A stretch of 64,000 nucleotides of DNA from Bacillus_CJ salitolerans (lineage in GTDB: Bacteria; Bacillota; Bacilli; Bacillales; SA4), in NCBI RefSeq assembly GCF_042680805.1, contig NZ_JBHUEM010000020.1, positions 186,001-250,000 on the forward strand, read 5' to 3'. Below, piece after piece: positions 16,242 to 26,800 of this stretch. The translations under genes and the position numbers were made by a program. How positions within the stretch are numbered: position 1 is the stretch's first letter; the number at the start of each line of letters is the position of its first letter. Under the pieces are notes generated by a model. That model saw only the letters and a list, made by a program, of their open reading frames with translations. It made no database searches and had not been told where the DNA came from.

Positions 16242-16961
16242 ATGAAGGAAAAGCACAAGATACATGAAGTAGATCTATATAAACCGATTCAACGGTTTTT
16301 TATACGTGAAGACTTTGAGGTTTACGGTGAAGTTAATGACTGTGACATGGTGGCGGTTAAAGGAGATCAAGTTGTTATCATTGAATTAAAGAGAAATTTA
16401 TCTGTAGAACTACTGGTACAAGCAACAAAACGTCAGAGAATAACAGATGATGTGTATGTTGCTATTCCTAAACCAAGTTATAATTTAAGGTCAAAACGGT
16501 GGACTGATGTTTGCCTTCTTATACGTCGCCTCGAGCTTGGATTAATAATCGTCTCTTTTGCAGGTAATGGAAGAAAAGCAGAGGTGGTTATTCATCCCTC
16601 AAGTTTTAACCGCAAAAAAAGTATCAGTCAAAATAAACGAAGACGAGAACATCTGTTAAACGAAATAAATGGTAGAAGTGCAGATTATAATATTGGTGGG
16701 AGTACACGTACAAAAATTATGACTGCTTATAAAGAAAATTGTATTCAGATTGCATGCTATCTCAATCAGTTTGGAGAAATGTCACCAAAGGCTCTGAGAG
16801 AAAAGGGTACAGGAGTGAAAACCTCATCAATTATATCGAAAAATTATTATGGTTGGTTTGTAAGAGTTCGTCGAGGTGTATACATTATAAGTGAGAAGGG
16901 GAAGGAAGATATAAAGGAATTTCCGGAAATAGTAAACCATTACTTAAAAATCGTAAAATAG
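16242..16961 (+). CDS. DUF2161 protein, PD-(D/E)xK nuclease fold
   Basis: 239 residues from ATG 16242, chosen because GGTGG precedes it; TTG 16230 is also open. The N-terminal part has the nuclease-like signature D35, then E48-L-K50 in VVIIELK, and a helix with Q60 (QATKRQ). The C-terminal 90 residues look like a small basic domain (winged-helix-like). DUF2161 proteins are predicted PD-(D/E)xK phosphodiesterases of unknown role. It is transcribed alone between the sugar operon and a minus-strand gene. No methyltransferase or other restriction partner is near, so a restriction role is not suggested. Confidence 0.75.
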   Translation: MKEKHKIHEVDLYKPIQRFFIREDFEVYGEVNDCDMVAVKGDQVVIIELKRNLSVELLVQATKRQRITDDVYVAIPKPSYNLRSKRWTDVCLLIRRLELGLIIVSFAGNGRKAEVVIHPSSFNRKKSISQNKRRREHLLNEINGRSADYNIGGSTRTKIMTAYKENCIQIACYLNQFGEMSPKALREKGTGVKTSSIISKNYYGWFVRVRRGVYIISEKGKEDIKEFPEIVNHYLKIVK

Positions 16962-17009
16962 TTACATTAAGGGCTAATTTCTTCCACCAAAACATGGTGA
17001 TTGCAGAGA

Positions 17010-17333
17010 TTATAATGCCCTTTTCTGTTGTTGCCTTTTATACATCATTCGAGTATTCATTGTGCGATCAGTGAATATTTGTTTTCGCACTTTTTTACTC
17101 ACTTCCAAGTTAAACAAATTATCAATGAACCAAGCCAGATGATATTCATATTTTGGACCTAAAAATCTTAGTGTAAGGAAAGTCACAATTGCTAAAAAAT
17201 ACAATCCAAGTATTAATAAGAAACTACTAGAAATGAGCCCCGCCAATAACCACCTAATTGTCTCCACTTGATCCCCATTTGGTAAATCGTAATTCTGCTT
17301 ATTCTCAATTTGTCTGCTATTAAAAGAGTACAT
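17010..17333 (-). CDS. Small membrane protein of unknown function
   Basis: 107 residues, not recognised. A polar N-terminus is followed by one or two hydrophobic segments (IRWLLAGLISSSFLLILGLYFLAIVTFLTL) and a basic C-terminal tail ending YKRQQQKRAL. ATG 17333 lies after GAGGAAGG; a GTG at 17342 in the same frame is possible. It faces the DUF2161 gene tail to tail. Confidence 0.55.
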   Translation of the reverse strand: MYSFNSRQIENKQNYDLPNGDQVETIRWLLAGLISSSFLLILGLYFLAIVTFLTLRFLGPKYEYHLAWFIDNLFNLEVSKKVRKQIFTDRTMNTRMMYKRQQQKRAL

Positions 17334-17764
17334 ACTTAACACCTTCCTCTGTTTTCCATATCATTCGAAAAATAAGATCCAATTATAAGGGTAGAGACAT
17401 GCCTATTTTATATGTAAGAAGCTCCTTGTACTAGATGCTGAAAATTAACTAAATAGAGTATATAAAGGAGGAGAGACAGAAGCTTATGCAAGCATAAAAT
17501 TATTTGCTATTGAAAAGGTTCATTACTCCAACAATCAAATACTCTGTTTCAAATGCTTTAGACTGGAAATCGGCATTAACTATCATATGTTGGAATGATG
17601 AGAATGTTCGGCTGTTGGATAAGAATAGGTGTTCAAAACAGTTACAGGAGCCATATGAAAGTACATTTTATAGTGAAAAATATTTCCAAAAACCTCTTGA
17701 CTTCCATTTATTGAGAGTGATATGATTTTTGTCCGTGACTCAAAAATCGATAGGAGGAAAGAAT
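17334..17764 (+). other. Intergenic region before the ABC exporter
   Basis: About 430 bases without a convincing gene. An AAAGGAGGAGAG site at 17466 is followed by a three-codon ATG ORF and then by an open frame 17504-17725 (about 73 codons) without a ribosome binding site or recognisable product. The stretch may be a leader region or a decayed gene. TAGGAGGAAAG at its right end serves the ABC ATPase. Confidence 0.4.
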
Positions 17765-18742
17765 TTGATAACATTACAAGGAATCTGTAAATCTTACAAA
17801 GTTGCTAAACGTACAGCAGGACTTCGAGAAGCAGCTAAATCTTTATTTTACCGAGAACACACCATAATACCAGCTCTCCAAGATGTATCATTCAACATAA
17901 ACCAAGGTGAGATTGTAGGCTACATAGGTCCAAATGGGGCTGGGAAATCAACAACTATTAAAATTATGAGTGGAATACTAATGCCCGACCAAGGCAATTG
18001 TTCTATTATGGGTTTCACCCCTTGGAAGAACAGAGTGGAGTACGTAAAAAATATTGGTGTCGTCTTTGGACAACGATCTCAGCTCTGGTGGGACGTTCCT
18101 GTCATAGATTCGTTTGAGCTTCTGAGAGACATCTATAAAGTTCCTCTTAAAGAATATACCGATAATTTAGAACTCCTTACGGAATCTCTTGACCTGAATA
18201 ACCTCTTACAATTACCAGTACGACAATTAAGCTTAGGGCAACGAATGCGTTGTGAAATTGCTGCCTCCTTATTACATAGTCCAAAAATTCTATTCCTGGA
18301 TGAACCTACGATTGGCCTTGATGCCGTTTCTAAAATCGCAGTACGACAGTTTATAAAAAAAATTAATCAAGAAAAAGGTGTCACAATTATTTTGACAACT
18401 CATGATATGAGTGACATTGAAGCACTTGCGAATCGGGTCATATTGATAGGAAAAGGTTCCCTATTGTACGACGGAGGTCTTGATGATTTGCGGAAGCGAT
18501 TCGGTACGAAAAAAATCATGACGATTGACTACCAAGAAATGAACGAGCCTTTCCAAATTCCTGGAGCAACGATTCTCTCGTGGACACCAGTTCGTGCAAC
18601 ACTTAGTTTAGATAGTGAAGTAACAAATACATCAGAGGCACTTGTCCATATCTCAAACCAGGTAGATTTGATTGATGTAGTTATTCAAACAAGACCCATC
18701 GAAGAGATAATTGTAGAACTCTATAAGGAGTACGAAGTATGA
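17765..18742 (+). CDS. ABC exporter ATP-binding protein (COG4586 type)
   Basis: 325 residues. Walker A GPNGAGKST, the Q loop near VFGQRSQLWWD, signature LSLGQRMR, Walker B ILFLDEPTIGLD and switch His in TTHDMSD are all present, with a C-terminal extension of about 90 residues. The sequence VFGQRSQLWWDVP is typical of the COG4586 group that works with COG4587 and COG3694 permeases. TTG 17765 (MITLQGICKSYKVAK) follows TAGGAGGAAAG. The 3' end overlaps the first permease gene by 4 bases. The substrate is unknown; relatives have been linked to export of drugs or viologens. Confidence 0.9.
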   Translation: MITLQGICKSYKVAKRTAGLREAAKSLFYREHTIIPALQDVSFNINQGEIVGYIGPNGAGKSTTIKIMSGILMPDQGNCSIMGFTPWKNRVEYVKNIGVVFGQRSQLWWDVPVIDSFELLRDIYKVPLKEYTDNLELLTESLDLNNLLQLPVRQLSLGQRMRCEIAASLLHSPKILFLDEPTIGLDAVSKIAVRQFIKKINQEKGVTIILTTHDMSDIEALANRVILIGKGSLLYDGGLDDLRKRFGTKKIMTIDYQEMNEPFQIPGATILSWTPVRATLSLDSEVTNTSEALVHISNQVDLIDVVIQTRPIEEIIVELYKEYEV

Positions 18743-19542
18743 ATGTATATGTTTCCGTCTTAAAATTACGACTATTAAATGGATTGCAATATCGCACAGC
18801 AGCATTAGCTGGCATTGCTACTCAATTCTTTTGGGGATTTATGTACATCATGATATTTGAAGCATTCTACGAGCATGCACTTCACAATCCACCTATGACA
18901 TTAAAAGAATTAATGACATACATTTGGCTTCAGCAATCCTTTCTAGCATTCATCATGCTTTGGTTTCGTGACAATGAGCTTTTTAATCTAATAACGAGCG
19001 GAAATATCGCCTACGAACTTTGCCGACCATGTGATTTGTATGGCTTTTGGTATGCGAAACTTCTAGCACAACGACTATCTAGTGCTTTACTCCGTTGTCT
19101 TCCTATTCTTATCTTTGCATTTATTATTGTAGAACCATACCGAATGACATTACCACCGAACCTTTTGACTGGAATTTTATTTATCCTAGCCTTGCTTTTG
19201 GGTTTACTCCTTCTTGTAGCGATTTCCTTGTTTATCTATATATCTGTTTTTATTACTATGTCTCCTGTTGGTTCTTTGTTAGTATTTGGAGTTCTTGGTG
19301 AATTTTTTGCTGGCCTTATCATACCAATACCGCTAATGCCTGAATGGTTGCAAAAAATCGCTTATTTATTTCCTTTCCGATTAACAGCCGATTTTCCGTT
19401 TAGAGTTTATTCGGGGCATATCCCTCAAAACGAAGCAATCATCGGTATATTCCAACAAATTGTTTGGCTTCTTTTATTGGTATGGCTCGGAAAAATGGCA
19501 ATGAATAAGGTACTCAAAAGAGTAGTTGTGCAGGGGGGATAA
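18739..19542 (+). CDS. ABC-2 type permease, COG4587-like
   Basis: 267 residues with six predicted helices. It begins MNVYVSVLKLRLLNGLQYRTAALAG and has the LFNLITSGNIAYELCRP stretch that marks this permease group. It overlaps the ATPase gene by 4 bases (ATGA), and the next permease starts 3 bases after its stop. With that permease it would form the membrane part of a heteromeric exporter. Confidence 0.88.
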   Translation: MNVYVSVLKLRLLNGLQYRTAALAGIATQFFWGFMYIMIFEAFYEHALHNPPMTLKELMTYIWLQQSFLAFIMLWFRDNELFNLITSGNIAYELCRPCDLYGFWYAKLLAQRLSSALLRCLPILIFAFIIVEPYRMTLPPNLLTGILFILALLLGLLLLVAISLFIYISVFITMSPVGSLLVFGVLGEFFAGLIIPIPLMPEWLQKIAYLFPFRLTADFPFRVYSGHIPQNEAIIGIFQQIVWLLLLVWLGKMAMNKVLKRVVVQGG

Positions 19543-19545
19543 GAT

Positions 19546-20328
19546 ATGAGTCTATATTTTAGGTATCTATTAATCTTATTTAAATCTCAAATGCAATACC
19601 GTACATCCTTTTGGCTCTTAACATTTGGACAGTTTTTTATTCCTTTAGCAGTGTTCGCTGGCCTCTACTTCTTATTCGAGCAATTTGGTCAAATCAAAGG
19701 GTGGCAATTTTTTGAAGTTGCCTTATGTTTTGCTGTCATACATATGGCTTTTTCGATAAGTGAATGTTTTGCTAGGGGGTTTGACTCCTTTTCAAGTCTC
19801 ATCATTAATGGTGAATTTGATCGTTTACTTGTACGACCAAGAAATTCAGTCTTACAGGTACTTGGATCAAAGTTTGAGTTTACTAGATTTGGAAGACTGG
19901 TACAAAGTATGATCGTGCTTATATGGGCAACCTCAAATTTAATGATCGATTGGAATCTAATGAGAATTTTAACCCTTTGTTTAATGATCTTAAGTGGAGT
20001 GCTTATTTTTGCAGGAATCTATATACTAGCTGCTACGATGTGCTTTTGGACGGTACAAGGACTTGAAATTGCAAACATTTTTACGGATGGTGGGAGAGAA
20101 ATGGCTCAGTATCCACTAAATATTTATCACAAATGGGTTGTAAAATTTTTTACGTATGTGATTCCTTTTGGAACTGTTAACTATTTACCATTATTATACT
20201 TACTTGGGAAAAATGAAGGGAACGATTGGTTGTATATGATTATGCCCGTTCTCGGTAGTCTTTTTATTTTCCCCTGCTTAATCGTTTGGTCAATAGGTGT
20301 TAGACATTATCGATCGACTGGTTCATAA
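19546..20328 (+). CDS. ABC-2 type permease, COG3694-like
   Basis: 260 residues, six helices, with ECFARGFDSFSSLIINGEFDRLLVRPRN as the group signature, the counterpart of the GNIAYELCRP stretch in its partner. It is the third and last gene of the exporter operon. No regulator or immunity gene is adjacent, so the substrate cannot be guessed from context. Confidence 0.88.
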   Translation: MSLYFRYLLILFKSQMQYRTSFWLLTFGQFFIPLAVFAGLYFLFEQFGQIKGWQFFEVALCFAVIHMAFSISECFARGFDSFSSLIINGEFDRLLVRPRNSVLQVLGSKFEFTRFGRLVQSMIVLIWATSNLMIDWNLMRILTLCLMILSGVLIFAGIYILAATMCFWTVQGLEIANIFTDGGREMAQYPLNIYHKWVVKFFTYVIPFGTVNYLPLLYLLGKNEGNDWLYMIMPVLGSLFIFPCLIVWSIGVRHYRSTGS

Positions 20329-20779
20329 GCATACTTATATTTGATTATTTTTTATCCCGCTCTATCCGGCGCTAAGGCCCCACTTCAAAACTTTAGAAGA
20401 ATCGAAGAAGTTTAAGTTGATGATAAACGCGAGTAAGAACCCTATAATAGGAACACAGACTAAGATCGCCACATCCTGTGGCAACGTCTGTGTGAGGAAA
20501 ACCATGATACGGACCATGCCCTTGGTATATAAACTATTCTCGTAAGATTGGAAGAATAAACATGGCAGAAGCATTTAATGTACATCTATAAGTTGTCTGT
20601 ATAATAAATCAGCAACAAATAAAACGTTGAATTCTTCTACGATAAGCTGAAGGTTTTACAAAAACCCCTAATGTTAAGTAGAAAATTTAATTGTAGAATC
20701 TACATGACAAAATGAAACATTGTTTCTTATTATTTCGTCTAATTAGTTGTAGTTATTAATCGACAAAAGGGGTATCAAA
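20329..20779. other. Intergenic region with a doubtful short ORF
   Basis: 450 bases without a firm gene. On the minus strand 20362-20574 is open; from an internal ATG at about 20514 it would encode roughly 50 residues with one hydrophobic segment (VAILVCVPIIGFLLAFIINL). There is no clear ribosome binding site and I recognise no family. The right part is A/T-rich and should hold the promoter of the XRE regulator. Confidence 0.3.
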
Positions 20780-20986
20780 ATGAATAAGGATTTAGGGAAT
20801 AAATTAAGGAGTTTAAGACAATCATATCAACTTACACAACGCCAGGTATCCCATCAACTTAAGATTAACCATAATACAATTTCTTCATATGAAAATAATA
20901 AGTTTAGGCCGAACTTAAAGGCGTTATATCGATTGGCAAAATTTTACAATGTTCCATTAAAGGAATTACTAAGTGAACTTAAATAA
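20780..20986 (+). CDS. Small XRE-family DNA-binding protein
   Basis: 68 residues consisting only of a helix-turn-helix: LGNKLRSLRQSYQLTQRQVSHQLKI with recognition helix around HNTISSYENNKFRPNLKALYRLAKFYNVPLKELL. AAAAGGGG precedes the ATG. Such single-domain regulators often control one neighbouring gene; no partner is evident here. A strong terminator follows. Confidence 0.85.
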   Translation: MNKDLGNKLRSLRQSYQLTQRQVSHQLKINHNTISSYENNKFRPNLKALYRLAKFYNVPLKELLSELK

Positions 20987-21020
20987 TTTTTATTTCATCT
21001 TCCTAATAAGTGGCCCAATT

Positions 21021-21060
21021 AAAAAGAGCACACTCACAAAATGGAGTGGGCTCTTTTTTT
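21021..21060 (+). terminator. Terminator after the XRE gene
   Basis: AAAAAGAGC..CACTC / GAGTG.GCTCTTTTTTTT, a strong stem with an eight-T tail. It also separates the convergent acetyltransferase gene. Confidence 0.85.
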
Positions 21061-21084
21061 TGTCATCATTACTAGTTGAATGGA

Positions 21085-21636
21085 TTAACCCTTCATTAAA
21101 ATGGAATGTTTATTACTTCTTAGTACTGTAATAAAGCCATCTAAGATCTCATGACTTATCGTAAATCCCTTACGTTTATAAAACTCTAATGCTTGATTAT
21201 TTCCATTTGAAACATAAATGAAATAGTCATCAACATCATCAAATTTCATTAGCCACTGCATTGACATGTCAAAGAGCTTAGAGCCAATTCCATATTGCCT
21301 ATATCCTTCTTTAATATAAAATTGAGATAAACAACCTACAGTTTTATTATGGACAGATGATAAATCAAAAAAAGTCGCAAAATCATTAGAATAGACTTCT
21401 TTTGGTGAAACATTAGAATAAACATATCCAATTTTTTGATCATTTTCCTTTACTAAAATGGTATAGTTGCTGGATGCATTTTTTACAGAAGGTAGCAATC
21501 TAGTTTCAAAATTCATCGTATCAAATAATTCACGTTTTATATAAGATAATGATTTCTGATAAGCCATTAGTTCATTACATAGGTCCTTACATACGTCAAT
21601 TTGATCATCAGGAATTATTTCATATTGAAAATTCAT
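21085..21636 (-). CDS. GNAT-family N-acetyltransferase
   Basis: 183 residues. The acetyl-CoA loop is in FYIKEGYRQYGIGSKLFD (motif A, RxxGIG) and motif B is IYVSNGNNQALEFYKRKGF. AAAAAGGAGTGATG precedes the ATG. The acceptor substrate is unknown. It is a single-gene unit on the minus strand. Confidence 0.85.
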   Translation of the reverse strand: MNFQYEIIPDDQIDVCKDLCNELMAYQKSLSYIKRELFDTMNFETRLLPSVKNASSNYTILVKENDQKIGYVYSNVSPKEVYSNDFATFFDLSSVHNKTVGCLSQFYIKEGYRQYGIGSKLFDMSMQWLMKFDDVDDYFIYVSNGNNQALEFYKRKGFTISHEILDGFITVLRSNKHSILMKG

Positions 21637-21864
21637 TTTTCATCACTCCTTTTTCAGTATAATTCGAAATAGAATATGCTTAATCCTCCTTTCTAATAAC
21701 ATTTTTTACAGTGATCAAGAAGGTGGCGATAACTAGAGTACAAAGAATAACGATTAGACAAATCTTTGAATAATGGATTGTAACTTAAAATATATATGTA
21801 CTAACCGGTTACATACCTAAAGTGTTATTCGTTTTGAATTTGGAAAAAAATGAGGTGGCAGAGG

Positions 21865-22320
21865 ATGAATGGAAAAGGGAGTTTAACTATTGAGGAAAGT
21901 GTAGAGAAAACTTGGGACGGTTTATTCAATCCTGATATATTAGAAAAATGTATGATGGGATGTAAAAAACTGAACTTGGTTGATCAAAACAAATATAAGG
22001 CTGTGCTTTCAATTGGGATTCCGCCAGTAAATGGTAAATATGATGCAACCATAGAAATTGATGAGATTGAAAAATGGAAGACGTATAAATTGATGATAAA
22101 CGCAGAAGGTAGTGCTGGTACCGTTGAAGCAAAGAGTTTAATAAATTTAGTACGATTGGATGAACTTAAAACTGCACTTCATTATGATTTTGACGCTGCG
22201 GTTGGGGGAAAGGTTGCAAAGTTTGGTGGTCCTATCTTAAATGGTGTAGGGAAAATGCTATTACAAGATTTCTTTAAAAAATTTGGAAGAGAGTTGAAAA
22301 AAACAAAAACCCAAAATTGA
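21865..22320 (+). CDS. SRPBCC (CoxG-like) protein
   Basis: 151 residues with the START/Bet v1-like fold of the CoxG family: SLTIEESVEKTWDGLFNPDILEKCMMGCKKL at the start and LLQDFFKKFGREL at the end. CoxG helps CO dehydrogenase localisation or maturation in carboxydotrophs, but many genomes have lone relatives of unknown role, as here: no molybdenum hydroxylase genes are near. ATG 21865 follows GAGGTGG; the ATG at 21850 lies in the ribosome binding site itself. Confidence 0.78.
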   Translation: MNGKGSLTIEESVEKTWDGLFNPDILEKCMMGCKKLNLVDQNKYKAVLSIGIPPVNGKYDATIEIDEIEKWKTYKLMINAEGSAGTVEAKSLINLVRLDELKTALHYDFDAAVGGKVAKFGGPILNGVGKMLLQDFFKKFGRELKKTKTQN

Positions 22321-22975
22321 TTCTAGCCTGAGTAAAACCTTCGATATCATTTGATATGATAACAGATAGATTATTAATTTTTAGCCCCCATATAATAATT
22401 GCAAGAATAGTACTTCATTATTGGGGTACTGTTTTTACTTATAAGTTAAGTAAGTTTCTTGTGTTTAGTTTATACAATGTTACTGCTAAATCCAGCTCCA
22501 ACGCCCAGCCAAGATGAAATGGCGACGATCTTTGCCATTTTCATCCTACTCGAGGAAAAAAAAATCACTTTTTCCTTGGTCAAAAACATGTCATAAATAA
22601 AAGGGAAAACCACCCTTTTTTCATGACAGAACATTTGCTCCACCTTAGGCTAAACGGGGCGCCATGAGCCTTTATGTTTAAGCTTCCAGTATAGATGAAA
22701 CATGAGAAAACTTTGGCTTAAATATCGACTCTAGTTTACTTTTGAAGCACTTTCAACTGTATTTCAGCTTCTTTTAAGTTGTTCGTTTTACATACCCCAT
22801 ACGCCCGCCATGATGTACAATTCTTGTACAAGCTCATATTTGGCCATTATGAATGTTTTAGTTAATTTAATTGTCCTCTGTTAGAAACAATTATAAAATT
22901 CTGTATTATAATAGAAAGATAATTTGTTAATATATATTCAATCTATAAGGATGATGAACGATTTGAGGTGAAGAG
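22321..22975. other. Intergenic region with a dispersed repeat
   Basis: No gene. A hairpin region around 22388-22437 (CCCCC ... GGGG and AGTAC ... GTACT, then TTTTTA) may end the CoxG-like gene. The middle holds a dispersed repeat listed separately. The right end carries TATAAT at 22907 and should hold the promoter of the Nudix gene. Confidence 0.5.
22489..22663 (-). repeat. Dispersed intergenic repeat, copy 1
   Basis: Read on the minus strand this 175-nt stretch runs GGCGCCCC ... TTTAGCCTAAGG ... AGCAAATGTTC ... ATGAAAAAAGGGTG ... TTTTCC ... CCTCGAGTAGG ... GGAGCTGGATT. The same blocks occur in the same order at 57844-57964 on the plus strand. No ORF is conserved between the copies, so it is a non-coding repeat. 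Confidence 0.65.
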
Positions 22976-23593
22976 ATGAATTTATCATTTATTCAAAATA
23001 AATTAAAACGCCATAATGCATCAATCCTAGGACATGAACATTTCTCAAAATATGCTGTTTTATTACCACTTATAGAGAGAGAGGACGATATACATATCCT
23101 CTTTGAAGTGCGGTCACAACTTTTGAGAAGACAGCCTGGTGAAATTTGTTTCCCTGGAGGACGTATTGATAATCAAGACAAATCCCCAATGGAAGCGGCT
23201 GTTCGGGAAACTACTGAAGAATTGGGAATTCATAATGAGGAGATTAAAAGTGTATATCCGATTGATTACCTCGTTTCTCCATTTGGAATGATTGTTTATC
23301 CATTCGTTGGAATCATACGTAATGTTACGTCCATTCAATACAATAAGAAAGAAGTGGAAGAAATTTTTACTGTTCCACTATCATTTTTTCTTCAAACAAA
23401 TCCTAAAACATTTAAAATACATTCAAAATTGATACCTGAGGAAAACTTTCCTTTTGAACTTATAAAAGGTGGAGAAAAATATAACTGGCGAGCTCGGTCA
23501 ATTGATGAGCTGTTTTACTTTTACGAAGATAAAGTGATTTGGGGACTAACAGCTAGAATATTACATCATTTTTTAGAATTAACGATGGAATAA
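22976..23593 (+). CDS. Nudix hydrolase, CoA pyrophosphatase-like
   Basis: 205 residues. The Nudix box starts at GGRIDNQDKSPMEAAVRE and continues TTEELGI, and RRQPGEICFPGG just before it is the extension typical of CoA pyrophosphatases (NudL/YeaB type). Expected reaction: CoA or oxidised CoA to 4'-phosphopantetheine and 3',5'-ADP. GAGGTGA precedes ATG 22976. It is transcribed alone. Confidence 0.85.
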   Translation: MNLSFIQNKLKRHNASILGHEHFSKYAVLLPLIEREDDIHILFEVRSQLLRRQPGEICFPGGRIDNQDKSPMEAAVRETTEELGIHNEEIKSVYPIDYLVSPFGMIVYPFVGIIRNVTSIQYNKKEVEEIFTVPLSFFLQTNPKTFKIHSKLIPEENFPFELIKGGEKYNWRARSIDELFYFYEDKVIWGLTARILHHFLELTME

Positions 23594-23816
23594 TATATGT
23601 ACTTGGAGACTTACAATATGAGAAGTGAAACGGAAATGATAAATCTTAATTGTACACAAAGAGTGATAATGGAATAAGAGCTGTTTTACTTAATGGTTCA
23701 GGAGACAATCCTACTATTAAACAGGATAGATATCAAGACTATCATATTGTGGATAGCGACAAGTACTTTTTACTGATAATCTATAATCAATTGAACGTTC
23801 GCAGGAAGGAGCAACA

Positions 23817-26800
23817 ATGAACATTCATCTAACCCGAAATAAGATTAAACAAATGTGCGGTACAGTCTCCTTCAAAAGAGGGGACTCTTTTTATCGCTCT
23901 AATAAAGTAGTAATGAAGAGTAATAATGACAGTCGCTGTTTGGCCATTGTTTGTGGGACAGAGGACTTTAAAGTAGTCATTGAAGCAAATAAACATAGTG
24001 AGATAAAAGCAGCATGTAGCTGTCCAAAACTGGCTTCCTTTCAAAAGGATTGTCAGCACGTTGCAGCGGTTTTATTGTATCTATTCCATCACCAACAGAA
24101 TACTCAAAACCAAACGGAATGTATTAAAGACTCTTCGAATCATACAAGTGAGTTAACTGGAGATTTATTTAATATATTTGATGGAAAATTAGCACCTTCT
24201 AGTGGAAAACAGCTACATTTTGAAAATAGGAATAAACTAGACGTACTATTCATTTTACGACCATTTTACTTAGGAACAGGGGAATATATAATTAGTTTTG
24301 AAATTTGTATAGGAAACACACAAATTCGAAATATTCGTGAATTTTTAAGTGACATTCATAGTAGCAGTAGAAGTAAAGTGTCTCATTCTTTTACTTATGA
24401 TCCAGTTTCGCACTATTTTCAACATGAAACAAATCAAATCCTTCAGGAGCTCTATCTGATGACGGAGGATGAAAAGATTAAAATTGAAAGCTATCGTGAT
24501 GATTATTTAAATCGAGAGCATTTACTTATTTCACCGACTTACTGGCCAAAACTTGTCCCATATTTGGTTAAAACACCGTTTATTAAGCTATATAGTAATG
24601 GAGAAGCTATTGATTCACTTCAAATTTCGAATGAGATGCTACCCTTGAACTTCAACATTAATTTTATTGATGGAAGCGGTTATCAGCTTGAGGTTATTGG
24701 ATTGAACTATTTAACTATACTTCGCTCCTATCATACAATTATATTCGATGGAAAACTGATTGAGTTAGATAGTGAAAATATTGCGCGCTTAATCGAATTA
24801 AAACGTCTAATCGACAATTCAGAGAGAAATCAAATTTTAATCCCGAATGAACAGCTCGAAAGTTTCTTGGATAAGGTAGTTCCAGGTCTGAAAAAAATAG
24901 GGCATGTTCATATGAGTGAAGAAATAGAAATTCATCTAAAAAAAGCACCATTAGTGGCAAAGTTATATTTAGATCGAGTGAAGAATCGTCTACTTGCAGG
25001 AATGGAGTTTAATTATGGAAATACGATGTTTAACCCTTTAGAACCTCAAGATAGTCGATTTGAATCTTTTTTAATCAGAGATCGTGAGTCAGAAGCTAGG
25101 ATCATTAAGATCATAGAAGATAGTGGTTTTACCAAAACCGAAGGGGGTTACTATTTACATAACGAAGACCTTGAATACGAATTTTTATATGATATCGTTC
25201 CGAAACTACAAAAGCTCGTACAAATTTATGCAACAACAGCCGTGAGAAACAGGATTTTTCGAAAAAATCCTCCTCCTCGAATTCGAGTAAAGGTTCCTAA
25301 AGAAAGAACAAATTGGCTCGAATTTAAATTTGAACTTAATGGAATACCCGACATTCAAATCCGAGAGCTTTTAGAAGCTCTTGAAGAAAAAAGAAAGTAT
25401 TACCGTTTGCGCAATGGATCTCTGCTTTCACTTGAAACAAGAGAATTTAAAGAGATTCAGAGGTTTCTTCATTCTATCCCCCAACAAAAAGGAGACTTAG
25501 AATATGGATTACACATTCCAATGGTTAGTGGGATTGGCTTACTAGAGACAATCAATGAAAGTGACTTCATTACAAAAGAGGAATCATTTCAGGAATTTAT
25601 GCAGACGATCTTGCATCCAGAGAGTGTAGAAGTTGAAATACCTAAAACTGTTGAACGATACTTAAGAGATTATCAAAAGACCGGTTTTAAATGGATGAAG
25701 ACACTTGCACGTTATCGATTTGGTGGAATATTAGCAGATGATATGGGGCTCGGGAAAACACTTCAATCAATAACCTTCATATTATCTGAACTCACTGATA
25801 TTCGAACGAAGAAACTCCCTGTCCTTGTTGTTTGTCCTTCATCCTTAACCTATAATTGGCTTAATGAAATAATGAAATACGCGCCAGAGCTTGAAACTCT
25901 GGTAATCGATGGGGCTACAAAAGAGAGAATGGAGTTGATAAAGGAATTAAAAAATTTCGATGTCATTATTACCTCGTATCCCTTATTACGAATAGATAGT
26001 GAGTGGTATTCGAAGCAAAGCTTTCATACAGTCATTTATGATGAAGCCCAATCCTTCAAAAATCCAACTACTAAAACTGCCAAGTCTGTAAAAAAGGTTA
26101 AATCCATACACCGTTTTGCTTTAACAGGTACACCTATAGAAAATTCACTCGAAGAGCTTTGGTCGATTTTCCACGTGGTTTTTCCTGAGTTATTTCTAGA
26201 CTTAAAGGAATTTAGTCAGCTTTCAAAAGAAACAATCTCACGGACTATTCAACCATTTCTACTTAGGAGAATGAAAGAAGATGTATTAGCTGAACTTCCA
26301 CAAAAAATCGAGACGATACATTCAGTTGAATTACTTTCCGAGCAAAAAAAGCTGTATGCGGCGTATTTAGCAAAACTTCGTCACGATACCTTAAAGCACT
26401 TAGATCAAGATACGTTTAGGAAAAACCGCATTAAAATACTTGCTGGTCTGACAAGGTTACGTCAAATTTGCTGTCACCCCTCCTTATTCGTAGAAGGTTA
26501 TAAAGGAGGGTCAGCAAAGTTAGAACAGCTTCTGCAGATTATTGACTCTAGCAGACGTTCTGACCGTAGAGTACTTATTTTTTCTCAATATACAAAAATG
26601 CTTCAAATCATTGGGAAACAACTATTTAACCAAGGCGTTCAATATTTTTACCTTGATGGACAAACCCCATCAGAAGAACGTGTAGAACTGTGTAATCAAT
26701 TTAATGCAGGTGGATGTAATTATTTCCTGATTTCATTGAAAGCTGGGGGGACTGGACTTAATCTTACTGGTGCGGGTACCGTCATTCTCTATGATTTATG

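Noticed and set aside
16242..16961. DUF2161 protein as a restriction enzyme
   Set aside because: No methyltransferase or other restriction or defence gene nearby; the fold alone does not support it.
17504..17725. Short plus-strand frame before the ABC ATPase
   Set aside because: TTG start without binding site and no recognisable product; kept only as part of the intergenic description.
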